From NCBI GenBank assembly GCA_039619475.1, contig CM077115.1, forward strand, positions 554,488,826 to 554,552,825: DNA of 64,000 bases, given 5' to 3'. Shown one piece after another: positions 22,022 through 34,353 of the stretch. Source of the stretch: Icerya purchasi. Its lineage: Eukaryota; Arthropoda; Insecta; Hemiptera; Monophlebidae. The notes beneath the pieces were generated by a model. The model was given only the letters and a program-made list of their open reading frames with translations. It had not been told where the DNA came from and did not search any database. Each line of letters begins with the position of its first letter. Position 1 is the first letter of the stretch. The position numbers and the translations under genes were made by a program.

Positions 22022-22917
22022 ACTCAATCACTATTACGAGTTGTTTTTATCGTACTTGGACGAAAGGTACTATCAAATCAAGTATGGAGATGAAGTATCT
22101 GACATATGTATATCCAATTAAGTCAGGAGTTCCACGGGGAAGTGTTTTGGGGCCGTTATTATACCTTATTTTTACAGCAGATATACCAGTTGAAGACAAT
22201 TCCTTAATGGCAACTTTTGCGGATGACACCGCACTACTATGCTCTGATTTAAGTCAAACAAGAGCAAATAGTAAATTACAAAAAGCCGTGAATAAAGTTA
22301 TGTCGTGGTGCAAGAAATGGCGAATTAAAAGTAAATGAAAATAAATCAACACATATAATATTTACAAATCGACATATAGAGCCAGAAAATATAAAAATCG
22401 ACAACAAGATAATCCCAATCAAAAAAGACGTTAAATACCTAGGCTTATAGACCAGAAGCTAACATGGCGTAAGCACATTGACACAAAAAAAGCTGAACTT
22501 AGAATCAAAACTAACAAACTACACTGGCTATTAGGAAAACGGTCCCAACTGTCCTTGTGGAAAATAAACTATTATTATACAATCAATTACTCGCTCCAAT
22601 ATGGAAGTACGGATGCGAATTGTGGGGCTGCAGTGCAAAGAGCAATATTATGAAAATTCAAAGATACCAAAATATTACTCTAAGGTTAATCGTCGGCGAC
22701 CCATGGTACGTAAGGAACAAAACCATTCACGATGATTTTTGCTGACGTTATCAACAGGATGGCAATAAAACATCAGGAGCGATTATATAACCACACAAAC
22801 TGGTCTGCAATTGGCCTACTGGATAATTTGTCACAAACGCAATGCACAGACTAAAAAGAACAAAACCTTTAGACCTTGGTTTAGTGTAAAAAAAAAAAAA
22901 AACAAAAAAAAAAAACA
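22022..22917 (+). pseudogene. Jockey-clade LINE, 5'-truncated, with FADD and poly(A)
   Basis: This is the best-preserved RT remnant. Early residues FLSYLDERYYQIKYGDEVSD are followed, after a frameshift, by SGVPRGSVLGPLLYLIFTAD and then TFADDTALLCS, whose FADD box is at 22216-22227. From 22320 in other frames KWRIKVNENKSTHIIF, DVKYLGL, LTWRKHIDTKKAEL, LLLYNQLLAPIWKYGCELWG and DPWYVRNKTIHDD follow the exact order of the Jockey-clade RT C-terminus. LKRTKPLDLGLV and a stop close the frame, and an A-rich tail begins at 22891. Truncated at its 5' end against a family A poly(A). At least three frameshifts. Confidence 0.8.
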
Positions 22918-23711
22918 CCTTTGCGATAATTATTCAAACATAAAGTTACTAATACAGGGACTAGTAACTGGATTACAAACCCTTCACGTCAAAATCATTT
23001 ATCATATCATCTACCGATAGCCAATAGGCTAGAAATGGCTTCTAGGGGGGGGGGGGATTTAATTATCGAGAAATTCCACTATCCTGTTTTCTAGCATTAC
23101 AAAATATCAAATATAATTACGAATACAGAAAATAGAAACTGTATATATAATATTATGGCTCATTATTAGTCAAATGTGAAAAACGGCTCCTAATTTTTCA
23201 CTTTCAGCTGATGATGGGATCAAAAAATCTTTGGTCAATAGACCCTAAGGCTTAAATCGTATGATGGTAAAAACTTTGTTATGTAAGCAATGAGTACGGT
23301 AAGAAATGTACAAAACCTATATAAATTCCATTTGTACCCTAATTGCATTATACTTGAGTTTTTTTGTTTTTTTTACTTTAAAAACGATACCGTTTCATAT
23401 TAGTGTGTTCAAAACGTTTAGTATTTTGGAGGGAGATTAATAAAAATGATATACATAATAACAAACAACAAAATAAATATTAAATAAAATACGATAGAAA
23501 CTTTTTGTCGGGGTAATAATCTCATCACTAGCACAATGAAAACATAAAAGATGATATTTTGATAAAGATAAATTTAGTACTTATTATTCGAATATCTCTA
23601 GAGGAAACTCGAATGATTATCGCTTGCTTTCGACTAGAAAAGGAAACCAAAGAAAACTATGTATGTATAATAATATGCCCGTTACATTATCCGGATATAA
23701 AATACATAAAA
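22918..23711. other. Spacer with a 12-G run
   Basis: Twelve consecutive G lie at 23045-23056. Near 23203 ttcagctgatgatgggatc resembles the start of the hammerhead-like motif, but no GAAAC box follows. Confidence 0.4.
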
Positions 23712-24003
23712 TTAAGTAACAGGTAACGGAAAACGTAGTGAGAGCGAGAATATCAGTGTGTGTGTAAGATACCGTTGTTGGTCATAGGTGAATGTACCAT
23801 TTCGCAGATCAACGCTGAGCGAAGCACTGGTTTTTTGTAAATGGATTAGGAAAGAAAGGATCAAAGGAAAGACAACCGAAGAATGTTTGATCGGATCTGT
23901 CGAAGTTTTACCTTCTTTCAAGTCACTACTTAGCCTTTTAGCTCCCCTCGTAGTTTGTTCCCGATCTGTCGAAGAAGTTACTCATTGTAAGAAAAGCGAT
24001 TAG
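23712..24003 (+). other. Open frame of unknown status
   Basis: A plus-strand frame from 23788 reads WIRKERIKGKTTEECLIGSV and is open for 71 codons. It contains the nucleotide repeat gatctgtcgaag twice (23894 and 23963). The minus strand is also open here. I do not recognise a domain, and chance is a reasonable explanation. Confidence 0.12.
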
Positions 24004-25559
24004 CCCATCTTTTGTTTAACTGTTCAGTCTTTAAATTAAGTTACACTGCAAAGCCTGGCTAAAGTATTATTCCGAGTTGCGTAATTAGAGGAACATTTAT
24101 TATAAATTACCTACCCCAACCTTCGCCAGTCGAAGTGAGCGGAGTTCAACAATCTCTAAACTAAAACAGCGGAGCAGAAAAAAAACATCACCGCTGACAA
24201 CGGATAACTTACAATTATTATTCGAGCGGTCCGAATTTATGTATACTAATTGTGTATTTTTAGCGGCCGGTGGATCAAGAAAAATTTGTGTCGATAACTT
24301 GTAATATAAAATTTAAAGAAAAATATAACAGCTTACCCTTTTAATGAAATAATAATAATAAAATAATAACGTAATTTCACGTCTACGGTAATTACGAGAC
24401 CGTGGAGCCATACCTGAGAGTTTTCAGGTAAATGATACATCACGTTTCATTTGGTACTTCGAAGGCATTAATTATAATGCATATCGTTACAAATATTAAC
24501 AAAAATGGACGAAAAATAAAGTATATTTAGTATATTTGTATACCGTTGGATTCTCAGGAAGAACTAATATTCACCTATCATCACAAATTTATCTTCACTA
24601 ATATAATTCATTCGCATTAGTCATCAGTCATTAACATTTTATATATATACTACCGCGTATTTCCATCTTTAAGTGTTGATTATTTTATGTTCATTTTTAC
24701 TTGCATTTCTTTAGTTTCCAGTAAATTAAAGATAGGCGATGATAATTCAGGCCACTCTTACAGATGGTAGTTCAATGATACATATTAAATTCTTCTTTGT
24801 TAATATGATTTTTTTTCAGTTTTCCAGCTGAAAATGGGATATTCCGCCGAAAAAAAGGTTCCAGAGAAGAGTTATTTTCAGTCTTAAGATGTTTATTTAT
24901 GTTTGCAATTTTTATTTTATTTTTAATAAACAATTAACAAAAATAAGATGTATAGTTACGCTATATTTAAAGAGAGGCATTTTTTAGTATCGTAAATCTA
25001 ATAATCAAACGAGATAAAACAAAATTAAAATAAAACAATTTTTAGCGGTTTTTCTAACAAATAAATTTTTAAATTGTCGAATTTAATTTTAAAAAAAAAA
25101 AAAACAAAAAAAAACGCATTACTCAATGAAATTTTAAATAAGAAAGCGCAATTTCATCAGTTTTGCATGAATCTAAGCAAGAAAAATCTCCCGAAAAAAA
25201 AAAAAAAAAGGTTCATTTTAACGTTTCTAATTCCGAAGAGGATAAGAGGAAATTACCATTCTGAGAACACAACACCTAACTTCTCTCCTACGCAATAGTC
25301 GGATATTTTAATTTCTAATTAAGTTACCCTTAATAAACTTTACTACATCCGTACGCGCTGTAGCTAGTGCTCGGAGAATTCTTTTTATTGGTAACTTGAT
25401 TATTTATTTAGAAGTTGTTCTCACTGCTACCGAATTTTATTGCAATCAAGAATGATCTGTCTCGTACACTTCGACAATTTCATGTATTTCTTTTCCCTTT
25501 GGTACACTTTTTTTTTTTTTTTTTAATTATTCTAATTCTAATTATTTAGACTATACAAC
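24004..25559. other. Spacer with a dispersed-repeat block at 24820-24930
   Basis: At 24832 agctgaaaatgggatattcc precedes ttcagtcttaagatgtttat, matching the context of the 17-bp tandem repeat at 18996. The rest is AT-rich with A-rich tracts at 25089-25114 and 25194-25210 and a T-run at 25508-25524. Nothing coding was recognised. Confidence 0.4.
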
Positions 25560-25845
25560 AATATATACGAGGAGACCGGCAAAATTCATATAGATTGGCT
25601 TCAATCTACCTTTTCATACCGATTCCAAAGAAACCTAGAGCGAGCAAGTGTAGTGATTTCAGACTGATAAACTTAATGAGTAATGCGTTGAAAATATTCT
25701 TGCGAATCATTCAAAAATGAAATTTATAAGAAACTGGAAATGCATATGGGGGAAACACAATTTGGATATAGAAACGGTATGAGCACACGTGAAGCAATCT
25801 TCTGCATCCAGATCCTGGTGCAAAAGTGCTATGACCAAAGTCAAG

Positions 25846-25894
<49 letters not shown>

Positions 25895-26950
25895 TTATGG
25901 ACTTTGAAAAGGCATTTGACAAGGCTAAGCATGATAAGATGCTAGAAATATGTGAAAGTACATCAATAGATGAAAAAGACATGAAATGTATCAGAAACCT
26001 ATATTACCGTCAAAAAGCCACGGTTCGGATAGGAACAAAGGAAACCAAGGACATACGAGATTGAGTGTGGCGTAATACGTTACGCAATATCTATTCCGAA
26101 CAAATATTTCAACAGACCATAGCGGAATCCAAAGAAAGCACACGGGTCGTCAATGGAGTAATGATAAACAACATGAGATTCGCTGATGACACTGCTCTCA
26201 TGGTTGGGTCTCGGAAAGGACTCGAAGAACTAATTCAAAATATACACAGAAGCGCTAAAATGATGAGAATTAAAATTAACGTTGAAAAAACAAAATATAT
26301 GAAAGTATCTAGAAAAGAAGACAATAAATAACAATAAACGGGAAAGACATAAAGTCTCTGCCTTAAAATATCTAGGAAGCTAGATATCAGAAAAGGGGAA
26401 CTCAGACAAAGGGTTTAATTGTAGGATAGAAATAGCACATAGAGCATTTCAACAATTTAAGAGTGTACTGTGTAGTAATGATATCGATATGAAGTTAAAA
26501 CTGCGACTAGTTAGATGTTATATGTGGATGGGGTGGAGACATGGACGCTCACAGCAGCCGCATCAAGGAAAATTGCAGTATTCGAAATGTGATAGACGAT
26601 TTTTGAAGACCAGTTGGACGGACAGAATAAGCAACAGAAAGATCCTGCAGCGACTGCAGAAAGAATGTGAACTAATGACAATTATAAAAAAACGCAAAAA
26701 TAATGTACCTGGGACATATTATGAGGGTAAATAAATACAAAATACTCCAGCAGCACTGATACTTCAAGGAAACAAATAGAAGGCAAACGGAGACGCGTTA
26801 GACCAAGGACATCATGGATACCGAATATAAAATGCTGGACGGGAATTAATGAAATGAGAAAACTAACGGACATAGAAGTCGAGACATGTATAACCGTTTG
26901 GTCCGCAACGTCCGCTTAACATGGCAAAGGATAAAGAAGATAAATGTTGA
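25560..26950 (+). pseudogene. LINE RT remnant, fingers to C-terminus
   Basis: From about 25616 shifted frames give IPIPKKPRASKCSDFRLINL (fingers), then FMDFEKAFDKAKHDKMLEI at 25896-25950, which contains the first catalytic aspartate region. DMKCIRNLYYRQKATVRIG follows, then VNGVMINNMRFADDTALMVG with FADD at 26179-26190, and MRIKINVEKTKYMKVSRKED. After 26330 come LKSVLCSNDIDMKLKLRLVR-like residues, then LGHIMR (26705-26722) and LVRNVRLTWQRIKK near 26898-26940. It is nearly a complete RT domain, but the box following NLYY is disrupted (RGVRQG lost). An (AT)n expansion interrupts the fingers. Confidence 0.75.
25850..25891. repeat. (TA)20 microsatellite inside a LINE reading frame
   Basis: Twenty uninterrupted TA units lie between codons for QSQDTY and FMDFEKAFD. 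The expanded repeat reads TyrIle or IleTyr and does not itself break the frame. Confidence 0.95.
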
Positions 26951-27164
26951 GAGTAAGCAGATTTCGCACTATCCTTTCGGTTATCAGTACGACTCTATCT
27001 AGGAAATTAAAATGTGATATGTATCGAAGCAACCATTTTTATTTAGTACGAGGTTCGATGCTTAGCTTTAAGTGTATAATAGATACCAAATATAGGTAAC
27101 CGATCAATCTTTGAAGTTCATTTTTTATAAAATCAATTCATTTCATTACTTATTTCGAAATTTC

Positions 27165-27625
27165 TTCGGTATATGAAAAAAGCGGGAATAGGGAACGTCG
27201 GTATCAAGATTAACGGATACCCGATAGAGGATACATAAATTATGCAAACGATAAGGTCCTACTCGCACACACAACCAGAGAGATGCAAAGCATGCTGAAT
27301 AAATTAAATCAAGAAGGAAAAAAATTAGGAATGAGAATCAACGTGGGGAAAACTCAAATAATGAAGTTCTCGCGCGAACAGCGATTCACAAAAATAGAAG
27401 ATGAAACAGCGGAGACAGTTGAAGAATTCAAATACTTGGGAGCCCTGATCACTAATGACGGAAGAGATACTAAAGAAATTCGATCGCGAATTGCAATGGC
27501 TAAACAGACATTTACTAATCTGTAGGCGATATTAAAAGATCGGAAAATAAAGATGGAAACGAAAATGATAAATGATCAATTCTATGTAATGTCGATAATA
27601 TGCCTCGGGGATTTAGACGCTAAAC
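27165..27625 (+). pseudogene. LINE RT fragment with mutated palm (YAND)
   Basis: At 27215-27265 the reading is GYPIED and INYANDKVLLAHTTREMQS. The catalytic box at 27241-27252 is TAT GCA AAC GAT, so the first aspartate is now Asn. KKLGMRINVGKTQIMKFSRE and VEEFKYLGALITNDGRDTKE follow, then RSRIAMAKQTFTNL and a stop at 27523. This is a second fragment of the family that precedes it, or a close relative. Fingers and C-terminus are missing. Confidence 0.7.
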
Positions 27626-27789
27626 GCGGAAAGCATTGAAATTTTTTTTTGGAATTTTAGAGGTTCAACTAGAAACTAATACTACAGAGAAGATGTGTAC
27701 CAAATTTCATTGAAATCGGTTGAGAACTTTTTGATTTGCTCCGAATGCAGACAACCTTTTTTCACACGTAATAAGCTGGAAGCGTCAAC
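27626..27789. other. Repeat-tail-like sequence
   Basis: The phrase caaatttcattgaaatcggt at 27701 resembles conserved tails seen in many arthropod repeats. I cannot attach it to a specific element. Confidence 0.25.
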
Positions 27790-28572
27790 TATATACAAAC
27801 ACAGATTAATACCTGACTATCGATACCACGTTCTTTTGTCTTGATCCAAAATGGCAAATCGCATCGCATATTTAACACACGAGATCAATTCACCTGCTTC
27901 AAATGTGGCCTACAAGGACATAAAGCTGATGACTGCGAAATAGATGGCGCTTGAAAACACCCATCCAGAAACCGATCGAGATAAAAACGAATACAGTTAC
28001 AACTTTCCAATACTCTAATCTGGAAAATAAAAACCATAAGAAACAAGTTCCATCCGATGCTGACTTTCCAGACATCCCACAACACACTGCAACAGAAACA
28101 GTAAAGCGCCCACTTACAAACACGTCAACAACAAGTTCCCTGCTGTCCGATACAAATAACAAACAACTATCGATTGAGAATAACAAACCAAGATAGAAAA
28201 AATCCAAGAGATCACCGCCAAAAATTTCGGAATCGGATCAAATGGAAGATATATCACCTCCACTTAGTGACACAGAAGGTAACCAAGACTCGAAACCACC
28301 AACAGCTTCTACTCTTATTAAAGATATTTTTAAACCGCTGAAACGTTTGTTCTTAACCAACGTCATCGACTATCCATTATCCTTATTAAATTTCATGCTC
28401 TTTATTGACACGTACAGAGGAAGCAAATCAGTAGTAGAAAACGCTAAAGAATTTACTAACAATTTGTCAGGCATATTAAAAGTAATGAAAGCGCCATATC
28501 CACTCCTAAAACACAAAGGTACCACCAAAAATCCATTTCTAAGGATCATGGCTAGAAAAAGACATAAATAAC
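27790..28572 (+). pseudogene. LINE ORF1 (gag-like) with CCHC zinc knuckle
   Basis: Near 27850 NGKSHRIFNTRDQFTCFKCG leads into CFKCGLQGHKADDC at 27895-27936, a perfect CX2CX4HX4C knuckle. This is the nucleic-acid-binding arrangement of Jockey-like ORF1 proteins. A stop follows after EIDGA. Downstream frames are Thr/Ser/Asn-rich linkers, then a C-terminal helix-rich segment DIFKPLKRLFLTNVIDYPLS with KGTTKNPFLRIMARKRHK and a stop at 28569-28571. That KNxxxRIxxK ending is typical of such ORF1 proteins. At least two frameshifts. It lies directly upstream of an endonuclease and RT in the expected order. Confidence 0.65.
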
Positions 28573-28627
28573 ATTACCTAACCGCATAAAATAAATTGTA
28601 GTATAAAATATAAAATTTAGTTAAATA

Positions 28628-29200
28628 TGATCATCAAAGCATTGCAATATAACGCAAAACCACCCGAAATTAGCTAGAGTCGTGTTGCTAGCAAATATCG
28701 TTTCGCGTGTTATTGATTTAGTATTTATATGCGATGAAGGTGAATAGTCAGTACACACACCTAATAACTATAATAAAATAACTCACAATAAGCTAATGAT
28801 AATTTATCGTGCAGTGGGGGACTACCAATAAGTACTATTTATTCACACAATCTATACAATATCTTCGTAATTAAAGTAAAACATATAGTAATTATCCTAA
28901 CGTATATACCTTCAAATAACTTAGCAACTAAATATTTTCAAATAATTAATATGTATATACACAAAAAAATAATGTTATAAAATTCATTTTACTCTGGGAC
29001 TTAAATTCACGTAACTTAATTTGGAATAAAGGTAACAACAGCAGGGGAAAATAATTACTACAACTAATCGAGTTATGTGACTTACAAATACTAAACATTA
29101 AAGATAAATATTCTTTTAAACGTCAAAACCAAACTAGCACTATAGATTTAACATTGGCTACGAATAATATAACAAATTTAAAATAAAAAATTAGAATGTA
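28628..29200 (+). pseudogene. LINE ORF2 endonuclease (exonuclease-endonuclease-phosphatase fold)
   Basis: The probable ORF2 start at 28627-28629 gives MIIKALQYNAKPPEIS, matching the QxN opening of LINE apurinic-like endonucleases. Near 28990 the frame reads FILLWDLNSRNLIWNKGNN, where the family has GDFNAR..W. It continues LLQLIELCDLQILNIKDKYS and QTSTIDLTLATN, the terminal SxxDLT box. Several stops intervene and the middle is unreadable. The domain nicks target DNA in active elements; this copy is dead. Confidence 0.65.
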
Positions 29201-29579
29201 AGTTATGAAAAAAACGCTAGTGATCATTGCTACATTAATTTTGACGTAAATACATCTGCTGAGCCAAATACGGATAATTTAATTAGAGTAATTAATTACA
29301 ATAAATTAGAAACATATTTATAAGCTTAATAGATCATAACATAAGATGCAAACATGTAACGGATTTTAATACCCGGTGAAAGAAAAGTACTTTATGTTGA
29401 TTAAGTATTACATCATTCTTACGTATATAAAAAGAAATTGAGTATTTACCAGCGGACCGCAGATTTACAACATTTCAAAAATTTAGTTAATAAGGAGTGC
29501 AAAAAATCTAGTAAATGTAAAAGTGTGTAATAACGAAAACAAAATATTTTAGCAATTACAAAAATGTATTTAAACAATA

Positions 29580-30690
29580 TATGATTAAGCAAGCCAAACT
29601 AGACGCCCGGAGAAATTTAGCAAATGACAAAAATGTTTTTTTAGGTTAAAGTACAAAATCTTGAGAGATAAAACAAAAGCAACACAAATACCTACTTTAG
29701 ATAATCAAGCAGTAAGCGATAAAGATGAAGTAAAATTATTAAGCACTAAATTATATTTGAATACAAACCCATTTCAAGCAAAAAGTACAGTAAGCAACAT
29801 ACTTAACGTAACAACTAATGACGTAATAACAGCTAACAAAATAACAACTATTATTAAAGGCTTAAAGAATAAAGTAGCCACTGGCTGGATAATATATCAT
29901 ATGGTTTTTTAAAAATTTTCAACATCAAATTTCCTAAAGTAATTACAATTGTAATAAATATACTCTTCCAAAATCGGTATTTCCCAGAACAATGGAAATT
30001 AACAAAAACCGTAATAATAACAAAAATTAACAAACCTCTAAACGATTCGACTTCATGGCTTCTTTCGAGCTTGAGTAAAGTTTACGAAAAATGTATCTTA
30101 AATAAACTTAAAAATTTCTGTACTCAGAATACTTAATCAAAATCAATTTGGATCGTTAGAAAATAAATCCTCGGAACTAGCCATGCATACTATATTGCAA
30201 GACATTAAATTATATAAGCAGAATCGTAGTATATTTGCTGTCTATTAACGCTCGATGTCACTAAAAGCTTTCGACAATTTAAACTTAAATAGCCCCTCTC
30301 GTAAAACTATTGCATAACTTACGAGTGCCGGGCAATATACTAAATATAATAATAATAGATTATTTTAGCAATAGATTTACATATATAAATATTGATAATT
30401 ACACAGATAAATATCTTGCGGTAACGGGAATACTGCAAGGCTCAGTATTAGGACCTTATCCCTATGGAATATCGTTTTTTCCAGAATGTATAGTTTAATA
30501 TTTCCTGAAAATATTTAAGTAATAACCTATGCTGATGACATTGCAGTGGTAATTGCGGCAAAAACGCAACCACAACTTGAAGATAAAATTGTAAGAGTTT
30601 ATAATACAATAGAAAAACATTTCTAGTGGATTTTGGACTTTCAATTAACGTCTCAAAATCGAATGTATATGTTTCTGAATAATAAATTAT
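29580..30690 (+). pseudogene. LINE ORF2 reverse transcriptase with intact YADD
   Basis: From 29640 KVQNLERDKTKATQIPTLDN leads to ITTIIKGLKNKVATGW, the eroded L..KxxPGxD start. Later frames give FPEQWKLTKTVIITKINKP (about 29978-30035), LLSSLSKVYEKCILNKLKNF (about 30058-30118), NQNQFGSLENKSSELAM, VTGILQGSVLGP near 30420-30450 and TYADDIAVVI, with YADD at 30528-30539. FPxxWKxxxVxxIxK, LSxxxKxxEK, QFGxxxxxST, GIxQGSVLGP and YADD are in canonical order. With the preceding ORF1 and endonuclease this is one near full-length, heavily decayed element spanning 27790-30690. Confidence 0.7.
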
Positions 30691-31889
30691 TTAAAATTTT
30701 ATAAAAATGAATGTGCGTCCATTTGTTCCGTATGCATTCTTGTACCGCTGGTCGCATCATAATTCATTCGTTTGAATATTTAAAACCTTCACAAGATAGA
30801 ACACTTAGCCATACTTTAAAACCTTCGATTTCCGAATTTGCTCAAAATTAAACCGGTGCAGTACGTAAAATAAAAATAAGAAAAATTCGAAAAAATCTGA
30901 GCCAAAGATCGCTGCTTTTTGAAAGCTTCTAAATTTCTAAACAGAGCATTCTCTGTCACTTTCCTATTCGTTTATTTTTTTATTGAAAATACCAAGATAA
31001 GGACGAAATTTTCATACCGAATTTTTAATTACTTCCAAACAAAAAAAAAATAACTAGAACGAAAAAATTTGTTGTAAAAACGTTTCTCTCTTTTAATAAA
31101 AACAATTTTCCAGCACTGCAAATTAAAACAAAATTATCGAGAAACTTAACGTAATTGTTCTACTACAGGTCTCACTGACATCATTTCAAACACCATAGTT
31201 AATAATCTTCCTCTAAAAGGCTAAAATTTAAAGATAATTCAATATTACACTTTATCTCGGTTATTTTCCCGATTCCTGGGAGGAATGTAAATCTCTATCT
31301 CTCTAAATTCGGAAAAATGATAAACTTTGGCCGTTAAAGTACTTAATTTAATTAAGTTGTTGACGAAGTAAAATCAAAATAAGCTTGTGTCGGATTATTA
31401 TATAACTACAAATTTTAACTTAAACATTTAAGTCTGCTAATTCTAGGTGTTGAAAAAAATATTAATTATACATGACGTCAAGGTTTAATTAATTATAATT
31501 TTTTTTAACGGAAATTTATCAATAATTTACATCTGAGAAAACTAGCTTTACGCGCGCCAATGAAACGACTTAATTTTTTTTCCCTTTCGTGTCTAAAATA
31601 TACAAAAAGTACAAAAAGAAAAGAAACGCATAATTTTCACAAGGTTAATATTTATTATTTCATGTTATTTTAAAATATTTATTTTTAGTAATTTTTATTT
31701 TGTTTTATTAGTTTCATATTTATTTATTTATTTTTTCTCAAGTTAAATTTTATTATATTCGAAACGCTGATCTTTGCTTTTTTGTTTTTTTTTTTGGTTT
31801 ATTCTAGTTGCGCTATTTAAAATACCCGATTATAATTAGCAAGTTTGTGTAGTTCCGTTCAATAGTGGCTCTATTTATATAATTGACAA
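30691..31889. other. Spacer, nothing recognised
   Basis: Very AT-rich with T- and A-runs. No coding or repeat structure could be supported. Confidence 0.35.
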
Positions 31890-32240
31890 AGTTCGTTAGT
31901 GACGGTTATTGTAAGATGGATATTGTTACGTCGCTCGTTGTGTAATTCGCCTTCCAATTCGCTTCTTTTTGATTATTTTCCCTGCTTTTTTTTTTCATTC
32001 GTTTTCGCCAATTGCTCTCTTCTTTTATTTATAATATTCCTCCACAGCATTTTCCGAATTACTTATTCTTTTCCTAGTTCCCTATTTCCTAACATGTATT
32101 CCGATCGTATTAAAAATGGCCCTTTTCAAGACTACTTTTCATTATTTCATGGTTTTTAACTAGACATTCTTGGTCCTCCAGGGATTTTTCTCCTTTTTTT
32201 CGAATTTTTTCATTATAAAATTTAATCTCGTGCGCTCCAT
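31890..32240 (+). pseudogene. Possible family A LINE fragment
   Basis: The block is pyrimidine-rich, with a Ser/Phe/Leu-rich frame at 31899-32159. It ends with ttccgatcgtattaaaaatg at 32099, similar to tccgatcggattaaa in the 20.7-kb copy and to gaccggattaaaat at 476. No NHxxFEC motif or poly(A) survives, so the assignment is weak. Confidence 0.3.
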
Positions 32241-34264
32241 TTTAAATCAAGACGGTACCGCCTTCGCAAAGCAAAATTATGCGAACGAAGTTTAAATATG
32301 CACATATATAATCATGCGAAAAATTATGATTCATCAATTTACACATCTTTTATTTATTACTTGCAATCTCTACAACATTATTTTTTCAGACAAATTTAAC
32401 AAAACTTTACACGCCAATCACGTTTAAAGCAGCAGGTAATAATAATATTGGAAAGGAATGCTAATTTATCATCTTCGCCAATTTTAAAACTTATAAAGCT
32501 GTAATACTTAAAAAATAAAAAATAAAAAATAAAAAATAAAAAATAAAATAAAACCTTGACCGTACTTATTTCTTATGCTGTATAAACTTTAAAATAACCA
32601 AACCAGTAAGGGACAGTTAACAAAGAAACAGCTATCCGATATTCCGAAGAAAGCTCAAAGTTCAGACATCGGTGTATTGGTGTCAAGTATATAAATCTAA
32701 AGATAAATGAGAAAAGTTTTACTACGGGAAAAAAATCGTGTCCACCACGTAACTCACAGTGTGCTGCATTTTAAAGCAAACCCCTAAACTGGGATTAGTG
32801 GCTGTACGCCGACATCAGTAATAATGCGATAGCACCCGTTTCTCAGGGAAATTTCGTACACGCTATTACTCTACACTAGTCGGGGTTTAAATAAAACTTT
32901 CTGTTCCAACGCTCTCGCCGCCATCTTGAACGCTGAATTTAATATGTATCATGCTCGAATTCGGTGACATCGACGAACGCATCCCTCAACCGTTATGTTC
33001 AATTAACTTTTACAAGCCTAAAGTTACAAAGTTACAAATCATTTGTTTTAAAATAGGAGGCTCCCTTCACTACATTCAATATTTCAGAAATTCTTGCCCG
33101 CTAATATAAATGAAGAAAACAGTACATAAACCAAAAACGCATGTACTGAATAATGTGTGCTTATCCTCTGCGTGTCGGCTCTTATCACGATCCCAAATTT
33201 ATTCGATACTTTTCCGATATTTCCCAATGCAGACTATGAGTTTTAAGTGACGATCCGATTGTAAAATGTGTGCTTCTGGGAACAATCTGTTTTACCTGTG
33301 GAAGCAATGGGGGAAATACCAGAGAACTTTGACGCACTACATGCTCAAGTCTATTGTCCACGTTTGCCGCGCAACTATTCCATATTATCACCACCCCGAT
33401 ATGTCGCAATAAAGTTTAATCTAGCGCAAAAAAGAATTTATTTATATGCGTATAAAGAATATCTGAAATAAAAATAAAAAGGAAATGTAGCTTAAAAGAT
33501 TGAAAAAGTAAATTACAAACAAATAACGAACAATTAATTTTTTAATTCTAGAAAACAAATGCGAATGTAAAATTAAAATTTAAGTGAAATGCAGCAAAAT
33601 ATTTTTGAAATTAATATTCGATATCCGGATATAGCGCTGATCACACGATAGCTGAGTTGCTAGAACGACTAAACTACCAAATCGCGGTTTCCATCATTAG
33701 TCGCACGCAGTCTTTTTGATCAGATACAAAATATATCTGTAGTCGTAAATCATTATAATTAATGCTTCATCATGTTTTTTTGTTACATTTTTAAAAATTT
33801 ATTTTTTGTACTTTTATACTTTTTTTTTTTTTTTTTTTTTAGTTATTATTCTGTCAATAATAGAGAAAAATGTAATTAAATTAAAACCAAAAAAAAAAAA
33901 TATATATATATAAATAATTAGAAAAAATAAATAAAGTTACGCATTATATTCATCAGGTACGAATTTCTGCCTGGACCAACAAATGGATCAAAAAGACCAT
34001 GAATCTTCTTGCTTACCCAAAAATTCTTATAAAAAGAGAAAAACTAAATCGCAACTCCATACCACTTCCATCTGCTACCCATAAATCTGCCAACCTTTAG
34101 TGAGATGATTTTAAAACTTAAACAAAATATAATAATCAAAATAAAGCATTTAATTCGGCTACGGTCGTTAGGAATGCATCTCAGTGCCATCTTTTAAATT
34201 ACAAACTGGACACCATGTGGACATTTTAATCAGAATCGGTAGATTCTTCAAATGCAGAGTTAAT
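32241..34264. other. Spacer with (AAAAAT)n at 32510-32551
   Basis: Tandem aaaaat units run at about 32510-32551. T-runs are near 33821-33840 and an A-run plus (TA)n at 33889-33911. Opposing open frames at 33185-33471 show no recognisable domain. Confidence 0.4.
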
Positions 34265-34353
34265 CATTTTTATTTGAAATTAATAAAATGGAGAAACACT
34301 AAAAACAAAATGATATAATTTAAAAATATAAATATAAAAACTATAAAAACATC

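Noticed and set aside
23203..23245. Hammerhead-like core beginning ctgatgatgggatc
   Set aside because: No GAAA box follows at the required distance; kept only as a weak relative of the other sites.
23712..24003. 71-codon frame as a host gene
   Set aside because: No splice signals or recognised domain; the opposite strand is equally open.
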